A DNA stretch of 64,000 nucleotides. Origin: Phyllostachys edulis (lineage: Eukaryota > Streptophyta > Magnoliopsida > Poales > Poaceae). Of the stretch, positions 1 through 11,124 are shown in pieces. Position numbers and translations under genes: made by a program. A model generated the notes under the pieces. It was not told the origin of the DNA, ran no database searches, and saw only the letters and a program-made list of their open reading frames with translations. Location: NCBI GenBank assembly GCA_036346405.1, contig CM070562.1, forward strand, positions 98,296,284-98,360,283. Reading direction: 5' to 3'. The stretch's first letter is position 1, and every line of letters begins with the position of its first letter.

Positions 1-1955
1 CAAAACTCGATGAAGATAGATGTAGGCAATCCCTTGGTGAAGATGTCGGCGTACTGTGACGACGTCGGGACGTGAAGAACACGAAGATCTCCGATGGTGA
101 CGCGCTCCCGGACGAAGTGAAGGTCAATTTCGACGTGCTTGGTGTGCTGATGTTGCACCGGATTGGTCAAGAGATAGACGGCACTGATGTTGTCGCAGTA
201 GAAAAGTGTAGCATGTCGTGGCGGGGTATGGAGCTCTTGAAGAAGCTGGCGCAGCCAGGAGGCCTCCGCCACAGCATTGGCGACAGCCTTGTACTCAGCC
301 TCAGCACCGGAACGAGACACCATGTTCTAACGCTTGGAGGACCAGGAGACGAGGTTGTCGCCAAGAAACACAGCATAGCCCGAGGTGGACTTGCGGGTGT
401 CCAGGCAACCTGCCCAGTCAGTGTCAAGGTAGACAACGAGCTCCGCCGGAGAGGACCGATGTAGAAGAAGGCCATGATTCAATGTGCCACGAATATAGCG
501 GAGAATGCGCTTCACGGCAGTGAGATGGGGCTCCCTCGGGTCATGCATGTGGAGACAGACCTGCTGTACAGCATAAGCAATATCTAGGTGAGTGAATGTG
601 AGATACTGCAGAGCACCGGTGAGACTGCGGTACTGTGTCGGATCGGTCACAGGCGGGCCAGCAGAAGAGACCTTGGAGTGAGTATCCACAGGGGTACTAC
701 AAGGCTTACAATCAGACATACCGCCACGCTCCAAGATATCTAACATGTACTGGTATTGTGAGAGAAAGAGCCCATTAGTACGGCGGTGAACAGCAACTCC
801 CAGAAAATGATGTAGCTCACCAAGATCTTTTATAGAAAATTCCCGCTGTAACACAGAGATAAACCAACGAAGGAGCCCAACTGAAGATGCTGTCAAAACA
901 ATATCATCCACATATAGGAGCAGGTACATTGTGTCAGCACCACAATGATAAATGAAGAGAGAGGTGTCCGATTTAGCTTCAACAAAACCAAGGGAGACAA
1001 GGTAGGAAGCAAATCGACTATACCATGCACGCGGAGCTTGCTTCAGTCCATATAGGGATTTATTGAGGCGGCAGACAAAATCCGGGCGAGAGCTATCAAC
1101 AAAACCTGTCGGCTGGGAGCAGTAGATAGTCTCGGTCAAGGTGCCATGGAGGAACGCATTCTTCACATCCAGATGATGAACAGGCCAATCCCGAGAGAGT
1201 GCAAGGGAGAGGACCGTCCGAACAGTGGCGGGCTTTACAACAGGACTGAAAGTCTCATCAAAATCCACACCAGAACGTTGTGTGAAACCACGGAGAACCC
1301 AACGCGCCTTATACCTGTCAAGTGTGCCATCAGCCTTCAGCTTGTGATGAAAAATCCACTTTCCAGTGACAATATTTTCGTGAGACGGTCGCGGCACGAG
1401 CTCCCATGTATTATTGGCCAGAAGCGCCGCATATTCCTCCTCCATGGCAGCACGCCAGTGAGGATCGACGAGAGCAGACCGATAAGTCTTGGGAATCGGT
1501 AACAGAGCGTCAACATGCAGGTTGAGGCACTGTACGGGCTGGTGGAAACCCTGCTTGCCGCGTGTGACCATTGTGTGTGAGTTGGCCACGGGCGGCATGG
1601 GCATGGCGCCAGCAGGTAGGGTGGCAGAGAGTCGGGGGCGCGACCGGTGACCGGCACTGCCCAACCGGGCGGCGGGCTGATCGGCAGTAGGGCACTGGTG
1701 AGGACGCCGCGGTCGGCGTCGGCGAGGAGGGCGCCCGCACGATGGCGGGAGCCTATCGAGAGGGCGCCAGGGGGCGGTCGCGAGTGGCGGCACGGCGAGT
1801 GCGAGGCCCAGCCTTTTGCGGCAAAGATGCCGTGGTGGCGAGAACCTGAACACGGTGGTGTGTCGGCCAGGCGATGGAACCTGCACGAGGAGCAGCGCGT
1901 GGCGGTCCAATAGGCGCTGGCACGAACTGATAATCCGACAAAAAATCAAGCTCAT
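1..1955 (-). pseudogene. Copia reverse transcriptase and RNase H, element 1
   Basis: The reverse transcriptase is well preserved. It has the N-terminal WELVPRP and GKWIF motifs, KARWVLRGFTQ, LDVKNAFLHG, SLYGLKQAPRAWY and the catalytic LLLYVDDIVLTA, followed by LGELHHFLG and the RNase H start (DWAGCLDTRKSTSGY). The open frame runs from about 1955 to a stop at 327-329. Copy B reads SWSSKCQNTVS there, while this copy has CGT TAG in place of TGC CAG, so a nonsense codon replaces a glutamine within RNase H. Further RNase H sequence continues in frame to the window edge. The Pro- and Ala-rich stretch at about 1560-1955 is the variable linker after integrase. Confidence 0.88.
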
Positions 1956-3240
1956 GAGGGGTTAGTGCGGAAATCGACTCGGCGAAGGGAAACGATGTCT
2001 CATCAAAGATGACATGTCGGGAAATAATGACCCGATTGGAGGATCGATCAAGACACTAGTAGGCCTTATGATCGAAAGAATAACCGAGGAAAACGCACAT
2101 AGTGGAGCGAGGAGACAACTTGTGAGGCGCTGTGGCGGACAAGTTGGGGTAGCACTTACAACCAAACATGCGAAGATGGGAATAGGATGGGTGTTGAGCA
2201 TGAAGTGCAAAAAAAGGGGTGGCTGAATTTAGTGTGGTGGTGGGGAGGTGGTTGAGGAGATATGTGGCAGTGTGGAGTGCCTCAACCCAGTAGGAGGGGG
2301 GAAGACTTGCTTGAAACAAGAGCGAACACATCATGTTGTTGATGGAACGAATGGCGCGTTCGGCCTTGCCATTCTACTGGGAGGTGTAAGGGCAGGACAT
2401 GCGGAGAGCAACACCTTTGGTGAGGAAGAATGTGCAAGCGGTGGAGTTATCAAACTCACGACCGTTGTCGCATTGGACGCGCTTGATTGTAATGCCAAAC
2501 TGAGTAGCCACATACGAAAAAAGTTAGACAACGTGGAAAACGTGTCAGACTTGAGGCGTAATGGAAACATCCAAATAAAGTGAGAAGAATCATCCAGAAT
2601 TACTAGATATTATTTGTAACCAGAGACACTGACAACTGGAGAAGTCCAAAGATCACAGTGTACTAAATCAAAATTCTGGAGAGCACGAGAGGACGAAGTG
2701 GCAAACGGTAGGCGTACATGACGACCAAGTTGACAAGTGTGGCAAATGTTGTCACTAGCACCTTTGTTACACACTATAGCAGAAGTACTAGCAAGTCTGG
2801 AGAGAGCCTTGTGGCTGGGGTGACCAAGGCGACGGTGCCAGATGGAACTTGGGGCGCCAACGAGGAAAGCACAAGGTGGTGATGTGATGGAAGGCAAACA
2901 GAAGGGGTAGAGTGCTCCGGAGCTATTGCACCTGGTGATCACGTTCCTGGAGCGAAGATCCTTCACCGAAAAGCCAGTGGGGTCAAACTCAACAGAACAA
3001 TTGTTATCGGTGGTGAACTGACGAACAAACACAAGATTTTTAATAATGTTAGGTGTAACTAGAACATTATTAAGGTGAAAGGGACTGGGAAGCACAGTTG
3101 AACCGGTGGAGGTGACAGGCAATATGGACCCATTACCGACAACAATGGATGAAGGCGATGATGAACAAGGAAGGACGGAGGAGATTACCAAAGATCTGAC
3201 GTCATGTGGGAGGTGGCACTGAATCCATGCACCAATCACC
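1956..3240 (-). pseudogene. Copia integrase region, element 1
   Basis: Reading leftward from 3240, sequence downstream of the protease leads into the GAG-pre-integrase zinc-binding domain, visible as WHRRLGHPSHKAL followed by ICHTCQLGRHVRLPF. The first integrase aspartate follows in FDLVHCDLWTSP. The rest is split between frames at 2331-2570 and 2056-2334. The second piece carries the typical SYWVEALHTATYLLNHLP stretch and the FGCKCYPNLS segment. At least two frameshifts separate these parts. No separate start codon is expected, because this is an internal part of a polyprotein. Confidence 0.8.
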
Positions 3241-4728
3241 TGTCTTGGGGGTGAGTGTCATGGTGTGGAATGTGTTTGCCAAAGCCTGTTGATCCCAGAC
3301 GGGTTGTGGATCGGGGGCAAAAGGGTATGGTGTCATGACCGGTACGTAGGAGGTACCCGGACGGCATTCTTTGGTACGACGGAGGCGCGGGTGGTGGGCG
3401 ATACGTCTTGCCGCCGTGAGAACTCGCGCGGGCGGCGGCATGTAAGTGACACTGTGCAGAGAACCGCCGGAGGTACCGTCGGGAACACCAGACACCGGGC
3501 CGGGCCACATCTGGATGGTCCCAGTCCACGGATTGTAGAACAAGGGCCACCTAGACGGGTTTGGCGCGGTGGTGCCGCCCTGGCCGTTGTTGCCGTTGTT
3601 GTTGCGGCCACGGCGGTGACGGTTGGAGTTACCACCGTTGGTGCCGCCGGAGGGGGCCGCGGCAGGGTGGCGGTTAGCTGTCGCGCTGCTAGAGGAGCCG
3701 GCGCCAGTGGCGCCCCCGCCGGAAGAGGGGCCGCCGCCGCCGCCCCGATTGCCAGGGGTTGCGGCGGCAACGAGAGTCGTGGGAGGTGCCGTGGGTCGCG
3801 ACGTCATGGTGATTTCCTCGAGAAGAAGGTCCGAGCGCACCTCGAGGAAGGTAGGGAACGGACGTTAACGCTTGAGGAGGGCACCTATGTAGGAAAATTG
3901 ATCGTTCAAGCCGCGAAGGACGGCGAGGACGAGGGTGCGATCAGGGACAGGCTGGTCGAGGTCACCGAGGGCGTCGGCCATGCCCTTGAGCTTGCGACAG
4001 TAGGTGGAGACGTCGAGGTCGCCCTGCACAAAATTTCGAAACTCGGCGTCGAGATACAATGCTCGGGTCTCACGATTACCGATGAATTGCTGCTCAAGAC
4101 CAAGCCATATGTGGCGAGCGGTGGCGTCATGAGCCATGACGATCTCGACGAGCTCGGTGCTGATGGTGCCATAAAGCCAAGAGGCAACGACGCAGTTCAT
4201 GTGGCACCAGTCGGCGGAGTCGCGGCGTGTCTCATCGGAGAGTACGTGCGCGGAGAGCGAGTACTTTTCGAGGGTGATGAGGAAGAGGCCGCACCACTTG
4301 CTGTAGTTGGGCGAGGCGAGGTCGAGGACAGCCGGGACTAGAGCCCGGATGTTCTAAACGGCAACGGCTTGCACGTGGAGGTTGGCGATCGCGGCGGCCT
4401 CGTGAAAAAGGAGGGCGCGGTCGAGGTCCCGGGCATGCGCGGCGGCCTCAGCACGCTCACGCTCGGCCTCAGTGGCGTGAGCCCGGGTGTCGGCCTCCTC
4501 TCGCTCGCGGGCGGCCGTGTTGGCACGCTCGTGAAGGACAGAGAGATCGTGCTCACGGGCGGCGGTCTCCTCGCGGTCACGGGCGGCGGCCTCTTCACGC
4601 TCGTGGGCGGCGGCCTCTTCCTCTGCTACAAGACGAGGTCGGCCGTGGGCGGTAGACTTAGGGCGGGGAGGGTGTGATCTTGGGGGGGCGGAGGTCGCCA
4701 CCACCGTGGAGGGAGGAAGAGCGGCCAT
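3202..4728 (-). pseudogene. Copia gag and protease site, element 1
   Basis: A methionine at 4728 opens a frame beginning MAALPPSTVVATSAPP. An Ala/Glu/Arg-rich stretch (probable coiled coil) follows and ends in a stop at about 4354. The gag core resumes at 4200-3865 (YCRKLKGMADALGDL, VLRGLN). A Gly/Ser/Asn-rich basic tail is at 3840-3300, including YNPWTGTIQMWPGP. The frame ends at DWCMDS, where the aspartic protease signature should continue. The next bases fit the expected signature only after a one-base shift, so an apparent single-base loss falls inside the protease active site. Two breaks in gag alone indicate a dead copy, subject to the sequence-quality caution. Confidence 0.75.
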
Positions 4729-4804
4729 GGGCGCGACGAGGAGAGGTGGTGGCGGCGGGTTGGGGTTAGGATTTTAGCGGAAGCGAAGGGTCGAAGGATA
4801 GACC

Positions 4805-4817
4805 GTTTCTGATACCA
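4805..4817 (-). other. Primer-binding site of copia element 1
   Basis: On the minus strand TGGTATCAGAAAC directly follows the 5' LTR. It matches the start of the plant initiator-Met tRNA complement (TGGTATCAGAGC) used by most plant copia elements. This fixes both the LTR edge and the orientation of the element. The same site is at 39851-39863 in element 2. Confidence 0.85.
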
Positions 4818-5056
4818 TGTTGGCGGAGATAATTCACGCAATTGATTGATTGATTGTTCAAGGTACACGGGTTACACATATATATAGCGGTTAAAATTTG
4901 GTATGAATTTCTGAGTGAACCGAACAGTTAAGAGACCGGTGGGAACACGAGACTGAAACGAACAGTCAAGAGACTGGTGTGAACACAACATCGGAACGAA
5001 CAGTCAAGAGACTGGTGTGAACACGACACCGGTGTGAACACGGTATCTGTCTAACA
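4818..5056 (-). repeat. 5' LTR of copia element 1
   Basis: A 239-bp terminal repeat that starts TGTTGGCGGAG and ends CTGTCTAACA (plus strand), next to the primer-binding site. It contains a TATA-like ACATATATATAG (about 4875-4886) and three to four degenerate copies of a roughly 38-bp unit containing GAACAGTCAAGAGACTGGTG (about 4915-5045) in U3. The counterparts are 37191-37422 (3' LTR of element 2) and the truncated 39864-40003. Confidence 0.9.
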
Positions 5057-5061
5057 TTGTT
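5057..5061. repeat. Target-site duplication TTGTT, copy A side
   Basis: TTGTT directly follows the LTR. The same five bases precede the LTR of element 2 at 37186-37190. Because the two elements lie in duplicated segments, these are best read as the two ends of a single ancestral insertion. Confidence 0.7.
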
Positions 5062-5438
5062 AATTGCAGCTCTAAAATCCTAACTTTATAAGGCTGCTCC
5101 CAGTGCTCCACCATAACTAGTATCTTAAGCCTGCTATGTAGGCAAAATGATGATGTGGAACCATAGTTAATGAAGAGAGAGGGTACTCTAGTATCTAATC
5201 TGGATACCAGTTCGGTTCGAAATCCAACGCATAAAATTTATTGTGATCGATCCCGTGCATTGAGAAGATCATGCATGTATTGCTTTAGTACATGCCACAA
5301 ATAGGCCACAATGGTCAAATACTAGTAAAGATCATGCATGTAATTAAATGAAACAGCCTAAGATACTACACCATAAGAAATCATGCATTGGGAAGATAGT
5401 ATCATAGCACTCCTCATACACTAAAGAAACTGCACTAA
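5062..5438. other. Non-coding, AT-rich, MITE-like fragments
   Basis: I see no gene here. The stretch has features often found in grass MITEs (GTGCTCCACCATAACTAGTATC near 5100, GATAGTATCATAGCACTCC near 5395), but no clean terminal inverted repeats with a matching TSD. If the copia insertion was ancestral, this was once the region upstream of an aspartyl protease copy. Confidence 0.4.
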
Positions 5439-5910
5439 GAGCATCTACAATAGTTTATTTCTTAGCTTGTTACTAGAAAGAGAGAGAGTACTCAATCTAA
5501 TAAAAAGAAATAAGCATTCCAATGGATTGTTTCTTAAGCTTGTATCTAAGACTTTAATTGCTATAAGTGTGCATGATTCTTGATGATCAACAATGGGGTA
5601 CAACTTTGTGGCCTATATGTTTTGGCTCATTTATCATACCATCTGTGGAGAAGCCAAGAAGACGGGCTGCACAAGATCCGGCAGATTTTTGTTGGTAGAC
5701 AGTGGGACCCACAAAATGAGTGTTTAGGTAACAACTAAACCTCTAACAGAGTTTTTTTTGTTGTTTCTTATGTCTTGATATTAACAATCTGATAGTTTCT
5801 TCATATAGAAACAGTTTCACCTTCTCTCCTCATCTTCTCTCCTCCATATTATCTAAAAACTGATGTGACAACCTCTTAATAACAGCTAAGTTAAATTATT
5901 GTAGATGCTT
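5439..5910. mobile_element. Tourist-like MITE (PIF/Harbinger type)
   Basis: A 472-bp AT-rich segment with terminal inverted repeats: GAGCATCTACAATAG on the left and TTATTGTAGATGCTT on the right. It is flanked by TAA (5436-5438 and 5911-5913), the usual 3-bp target of PIF/Harbinger elements. It has no coding capacity, as expected for a MITE. It is absent from copy B because copy B is deleted across this region. Confidence 0.65.
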
Positions 5911-8362
5911 TAAGATACTTCTCATTAGGAACGACCTAAGAGTACAGTGTATTCCTTGCACGGGATGTCCCGGCACGCTGCACGCAACTTCGACCGAGAC
6001 CCGTAGTTGACTCGGTAAGGCGTGCAGTCTTTTCCAAACGAATGTTGCCGCCTTGATCACCGCGCAAAGTGCCAGTTTTGAATTATTCTTGGGGTCTTGA
6101 TAGGACCGGCCGTTTCTGTAGGTAGACAGAGGCGTGATTGGAAAATGCTCCGTCTTTTCTCAACTGTGTTATCTCTTGGATTCTACGTGCATGGACGTAC
6201 AGCTGATTGGGGTTCGTCGATTAGCACAGAGTTACAATGACCGTCGTAAACTAGCAATTCCGTCGATCGTATTCTTTCTGCCCCGTTGTGCGGTGGTGGT
6301 GTTTACTTTAGGTCACACTGCGTAGAAAGTCCCGGCCGGTTTGGCAACGCGTCACATCGCCTTCTCGCCACAGTGGAATCAGTGGGTACTCTCTTACTGA
6401 TGAGTCTCCGAAGATTGCTTAACAAACACGCCGGCGACACTACCCCAAACCAAGACCCTAATCAATTCTGCAAAATTTGGCTATTTTCGTGTACTCCACG
6501 GCTAATTACTCAACCTTGGGTCCTTAGAAAAAGATCAATGGGTCAGCTTTTTTCTTTTTGCGATTATAAGTGAGACGCACGTGAATACATACAACTATGC
6601 ATGCATATGTGAGTGCATTCTTTTAACACACGTCTAAAAAGACGGAGACTAGAGATAATTCCGCAACTCTATAAAATTCCTATTGAAATTGCACTCTAAA
6701 AATGAGCACTATGATTTAAACCTTAGTAAGTACAGTCATGCATCCATAACTCTACCATCCCACCAAGGTGATCCCATCAATGATCAGTCTTGCATGTGTA
6801 GTACAAACAAATAACGGCAAATAATCTCTGAGTACTTTATCTCTTCTTCTAGATGGACCAGGGCACAGTAGCTCGTATAGTATAGTTGCTTTCAGTTTTC
6901 TTGGCCAGTTTCTGCCACTAGATCCGTCCGTTCTGCGCTTGACGACGCCGTCGCCGCAGTGAGGCAGCCGGACTTTTCCCCGCGCGGAAGTGCAACTAGA
7001 TAGAATTGGGCGCTACTCCGCGTAGGGCTTGAGCGCATGGAGAAACTTGTCGAGCGAAGATAAGCTACTGAAACAATTAATTTTCAATTCTCGAATGGAA
7101 AGGAAACATAATTTTCTATAATGAAACAATTAACAGTTGCCTTTCCATACTAAGCAACACCAAGTGACCTGGAGAGGAGGAAAAAACTTTGCTTTCTTTT
7201 GAAGCCCAAAATAGCATCGAAATAAACCACATCCGCAATGAGCTAAATCTTCTATCAAATCGATGAGCACAGCAAGGAGCTAGTTTGAGTTTGTTGCATG
7301 CTCAATTGCTTCGATTTCTGCCTGATATTCTGTTTGCATTTATTATAGCCCGTTTAGCCGATGATACAAGAAGGAACATATCACCTTATAGATTTTCCAA
7401 AATGATGTTACGCTCCACTTGTTACTCATATAGCAAGGAGTATGAGAAAGGAAAGAATGAAAAAAAAAACTGTTGAAACCACTACAGCACAAGACATTGG
7501 ATATGTGAGCAGGTTTGAATCTCTAAGTAACATGAAGAAACCCAGCCTGGTTCATCTTGGTGCTGAGCCTCTGATTTTGAGATATAGTGCTACTTCTAAC
7601 AGGAAGGAGCACAAATAGTTGGCAATCTGAAATTTAGAAGTTTGGAGCACATCAACAGTTAATTAAGAAAATATGTTTGTTTATAGCACATCAAAAGCAT
7701 ACATACTGCTTGTTTTGCTGAATACTCACATAGAAAATAGTAATTGAAATATCATTAATCTATTCAATGAAACTGAAATTTGTAATTATTGAAATAGAAC
7801 ATAGAACGATGATGAACCCGGCCCAGTTCTTCAACAAAATATTGGAGCGCATGCAATCTAATCGCAATCTAATCTAGGGAAAAAAAAATAAAGAGAGGCA
7901 TCAATCAAATGTAGTGAGAGCATCACCTTAATCTTTTTCAGCCATGGCTTCTTGTTGTTGATGCCCATCGGCCCAAAACAACATTTGAGTTGGATTGTCC
8001 ACCCAACAAACCACCTGATTTCATAGTAGTTGAAAGCTTTGCTTTTGGTTCTACATAGAAGATGTGCAAAAAAAGAATAATCATAAGCAAAAGATGACGC
8101 ATCAAAGGAAGAGAACAATTAACCACAAGCTGAAGTAGTGGTATAACGAACCCAACCATTGTGCCAAAAAATACACAACTTTTGCCCAGGGATCTATTCG
8201 TCTTTCCCAAAGATAAGCTTCTTAGTTGCTTACTGTCAAAAAGGTTATGCACAAGATCGCAATTACAATGCAGCCTCATTTCTAGAGTGGCAATCACATA
8301 TCTACAGTGAAACAATAATAGTTAGAAGCTTTGAGCTTACTTGCATCACTGACGATGATTCT

Positions 8363-8860
8363 TGACTAAGTCAACATTTTTCGATCAAAGTCGGACTTCC
8401 TGTTCAAGGAGACCCACTTAACATAGGCCCACTATATTACAGTTATGAACCTACAACTAGTATATAAAGGTAGTTTAATTCCTTTAATGCGACCAAACTA
8501 GTCGACGACCAGTTTAGATCACAAACAACCAGCTATGGATATCATTCGACTAGCTATAGGACCTTGGACAATCACTGACCACCTAACTGGTCGGGAAACG
8601 CCAACAGTTACCCACATGACTAGTGGGAAGGCGGCTTTTGGCGTATTTAGCAACTTATAACAGTTGGCTAACGGACGCGACTATTCAAAACTCTCTTGGT
8701 GAACGTGCATAAAGATTAGAGGCACCTTTAGCAGCATTAACTGTCACCCCTTCAAATACTATAAAGGGGTTAGCCTACGTTCTCTGTAACATAGAGATAA
8801 AATAGGATAAATTTTTAGCATTACTTATTTAGTCACGATAATTACGATCATATTGTAACA
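8363..8860 (+). repeat. Possible short solo LTR (unconfirmed)
   Basis: The segment begins TGACTAAGTCAACA and ends ATATTGTAACA, so it has TG...CA ends. It contains a promoter-like CTATAAAGGGG near 8770. Length and base composition resemble a small LTR. The flanking five bases (ATTCT and CCCTT) do not match, so no TSD supports it. The same sequence is in copy B at about 42604-43100. Confidence 0.25.
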
Positions 8861-8879
8861 CCCTTTGTATTATCATACA

Positions 8880-9250
8880 AACACCCAGTGTGTCCATAGC
8901 GATATACGGTCTTCATTTGATAGTGTTCTCACATTATATTCCCGAGTAAGTTCGATTAGGAACCCCGTGGTTTGATCATCAACAATCACCAATCCAAACA
9001 TAAGAGAACCGAATGCATCTTTGTTATCGAAGAGGAAATATGAACGATTACTCGGGCAACAACATTCGAAGGTGTTGCAACTCCATGGTTCTGAGCTTGA
9101 TGTTTTTTGAATGGTACCAAAGCTCACCACACTTTACACAGCACCTATCCTCATTCATGTAAGAAAATGTTGTAGAAGGTGCATTACACGAGAAATGTGA
9201 GCCCTTACATGCAGAAAAGTTTCCCAGGTCTCCTATTCTATGTTTTAATA
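8880..9250 (-). pseudogene. Fragment resembling the C-terminus of RPA70-like protein, copy A
   Basis: Reading the minus strand from about 9250, one frame gives paired cysteines (SACKGSHFSC, then DRCCVKCGE), like the zinc ribbon of replication protein A large subunit. Other frames then give pieces such as FGSLMFG, VIVDDQTTGFLIELT, which fit the following OB fold. The frame must be shifted at least twice. Plant genomes carry many such fragments, both host-derived and moved by Helitrons. I see no Helitron end here, so the origin is open. The assignment rests on motif shape alone. Confidence 0.35.
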
Positions 9251-10300
9251 GAACTATTTGCTCTGCAAGTTCTTTAGTTCAAAACTAATATGACTGCATT
9301 TTAAGTTATAAGAATGTTTCCATTTCCATAGGGAACAAACAAGTTTGACATGTCAACGCATATATTCGTCAAAAGTGACAAATTCTGCAAAGGCCTTTGT
9401 GGATATCATGGGGATATGCCCATGATCTTAGGATGATGAAACAATTGGCAATGTTACTTTTGGTTTGAAGTTTCAAGCGTTTTCGGCAAAGTTTCTGAAT
9501 TGTTAGGTCACTGGCGGTTAGACCGGCATTTTGGGCGGTCAGACCGGCCATACTTCAATTGTTTTTCTAGTTCATTCGAGGCGGTCGAGACAAATTAACG
9601 AGCAATGATCGACCGGTTTTTGTGCTGATTGTTGATCTTTTTGGTAGATTTTTTTTTGGAATAGGTCATATCCATGTTTATCTTTGCATATGTGTTGCAT
9701 ATTACATGTTTTGAGCTAACGTAAGTCAAGTTGTGAAAAACGTGTTCCCGGATTCGTGTTTGCTTGTCTATTGCTGTGCAGGTGGCTTAGAGGTCAACGA
9801 CGGTCAACGGCAAGGAGGATCGGGACTAAGCTTGGAGAACTAAGGTCCAGAGCGATCATGGATGCCGGGTGAGGTCGAGTGACTCAAGCATGGCGCAGAA
9901 TGGATGAAGATGACCGAACGGGCAGTTCGGTGCGACTAGTTGGATCAAGTGGCGCGTGGGTCGGTGCAAGTGCCTTAGAGGTTCCAATGGGATTCGGACG
10001 GGAGAGACTTGCCAACATGATGAGAGTTGTTGATCAACCTACACGTGGCGGAGCAGGCGATTGCTTCGACAGGATTGGACTCGATCTTCGGAAAAGATCG
10101 AGAAGGGGTATTTTGGTAATTTTTACCAAATACCGCCTGGTGACCTAATGCCAACCCACGGCGCAAGACGGTTCGTCAAGAAGTGGATTAGGTTAAGAGA
10201 GATGAAGACGACGCTTTGAAATACGTGCATGTGTGACCCGTTTGTATTGGGCCTTAACGGGAGCCCATTAGGGTTTGTCTTCTAGATGGTCAAGACCTCA

Positions 10301-10309
10301 TATAAATAG
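10301..10309 (+). promoter_or_regulatory. TATA box of the 9398-12265 LTR
   Basis: TATAAATAG in the context CTCATATAAATAGGAGG. It fits the U3 promoter of the LTR, and the other family member has the same box (53711-53720, minus strand). Confidence 0.6.
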
Positions 10310-11124
10310 GAGGGATGCTGTTAGGCAGCCACCCAAGGACTTTATTTGTAAACCCTAGTTTGGTTTTAGGGTTTTAGAGAAAGAGGAGAGGCTTAGGGCT
10401 CTAGAGAGGTGTGTTGATTTGTGTGCTCATGGATTGAGTTTTGTCCTCCATGGATAGAGTGGCTGTAAACTCTCTCAATCTCAGATCAATCTATGGATGA
10501 TTCCTCAAGTTGAGTACTCTTTGTGTTCTTTCTCCATATTTGGTGATTTTGAGTCCTTCCTTGATCCTGTGGTTTTTAGTTGGTTTCTTTCCCTCTTTTA
10601 CCTTGCTGTGATGTGTGGGAATACATCTCAGATCATCTAGATCATCAATCTCCCACGAGCAAGTTTTTGATCAAGTTTTTGTTTTTGCCCGTTTTTGAAT
10701 CTTTCTTCGGTAAATCAGAAAAAGGTCGTAACTTTGACGTGGATTTACTCAATCTCTGCTTGGAATAGGTTTCTAATATCCTTAGGAAGGTGTGTTCCAA
10801 ATTTGGTCAAAGTTGGCCGTGTAGATCAAAAGTTAGACCGATTTTCGTTTTGGTTTCGGGCTGTCAACGGTGCCTCTGGTCAGGATCGGTCAGACCGATT
10901 TTTACACGCCGGTCAGACCGCACCCCGGTCTGACCGCCGAATGAACGCCGGTCTGACCGCTCTAGAGGACTTAATCTCCATGCTTTGGATCTGTTGCTTT
11001 GGGGGTTAATTAGATTCAGCATAAGGCTTCCACTGTGCATTTATTGATCTTCTTAGCTTTCATAGCTATTGGAGAAAAGTTCGTGTTGAATCTATTTAAG
11101 GTGAAAATTATGCGAGCTCCTATT

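Larger units (their letters stand above)
1..5056 (-). mobile_element. Ty1/copia retrotransposon 1, Retrofit/Hopscotch-like, partial at window edge
   Basis: A minus-strand copia element. Reading leftward from the 5' LTR (4818-5056) there is a primer-binding site, gag, a damaged protease site, integrase, reverse transcriptase and part of RNase H. The RNase H end, polypurine tract and 3' LTR lie beyond position 1. The reverse transcriptase resembles the Hopscotch/Retrofit lineage, which I recognise from motifs and not from a search. The right flank is TTGTT (5057-5061), which matches the left flank of element 2. Frameshifts and stops in gag, protease, integrase and RNase H mean it cannot make a working polyprotein. 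Confidence 0.9.
5914..9392. other. Non-coding stretch of duplication copy A
   Basis: From 6020 on, this is duplicated at 40004-43630. Short open frames kept in both copies (for example 6134-6325 and 6286-6573) have no recognisable domains. Because both copies are nearly identical at the DNA level, their survival says nothing about selection. Recognisable pieces inside are the LTR-like 8363-8860 and the RPA-like 8880-9250, listed separately. Confidence 0.6.

Noticed and set aside
3265..4341. A 358-codon plus-strand open frame in copia element 1
   Set aside because: Antisense shadow of gag. It is Gly/Val/Arg-rich low complexity and lies opposite recognisable gag motifs.
6134..6573. Open frames of 63 and 95 codons conserved at 40118-40557
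   Set aside because: Conservation is explained by the recent segmental duplication. No domains or codon-position bias are visible.
8363..8860. Firm call of a solo LTR
   Set aside because: TG...CA ends and a TATA-like box are present but flanking bases do not form a TSD, so it is listed only as unconfirmed.
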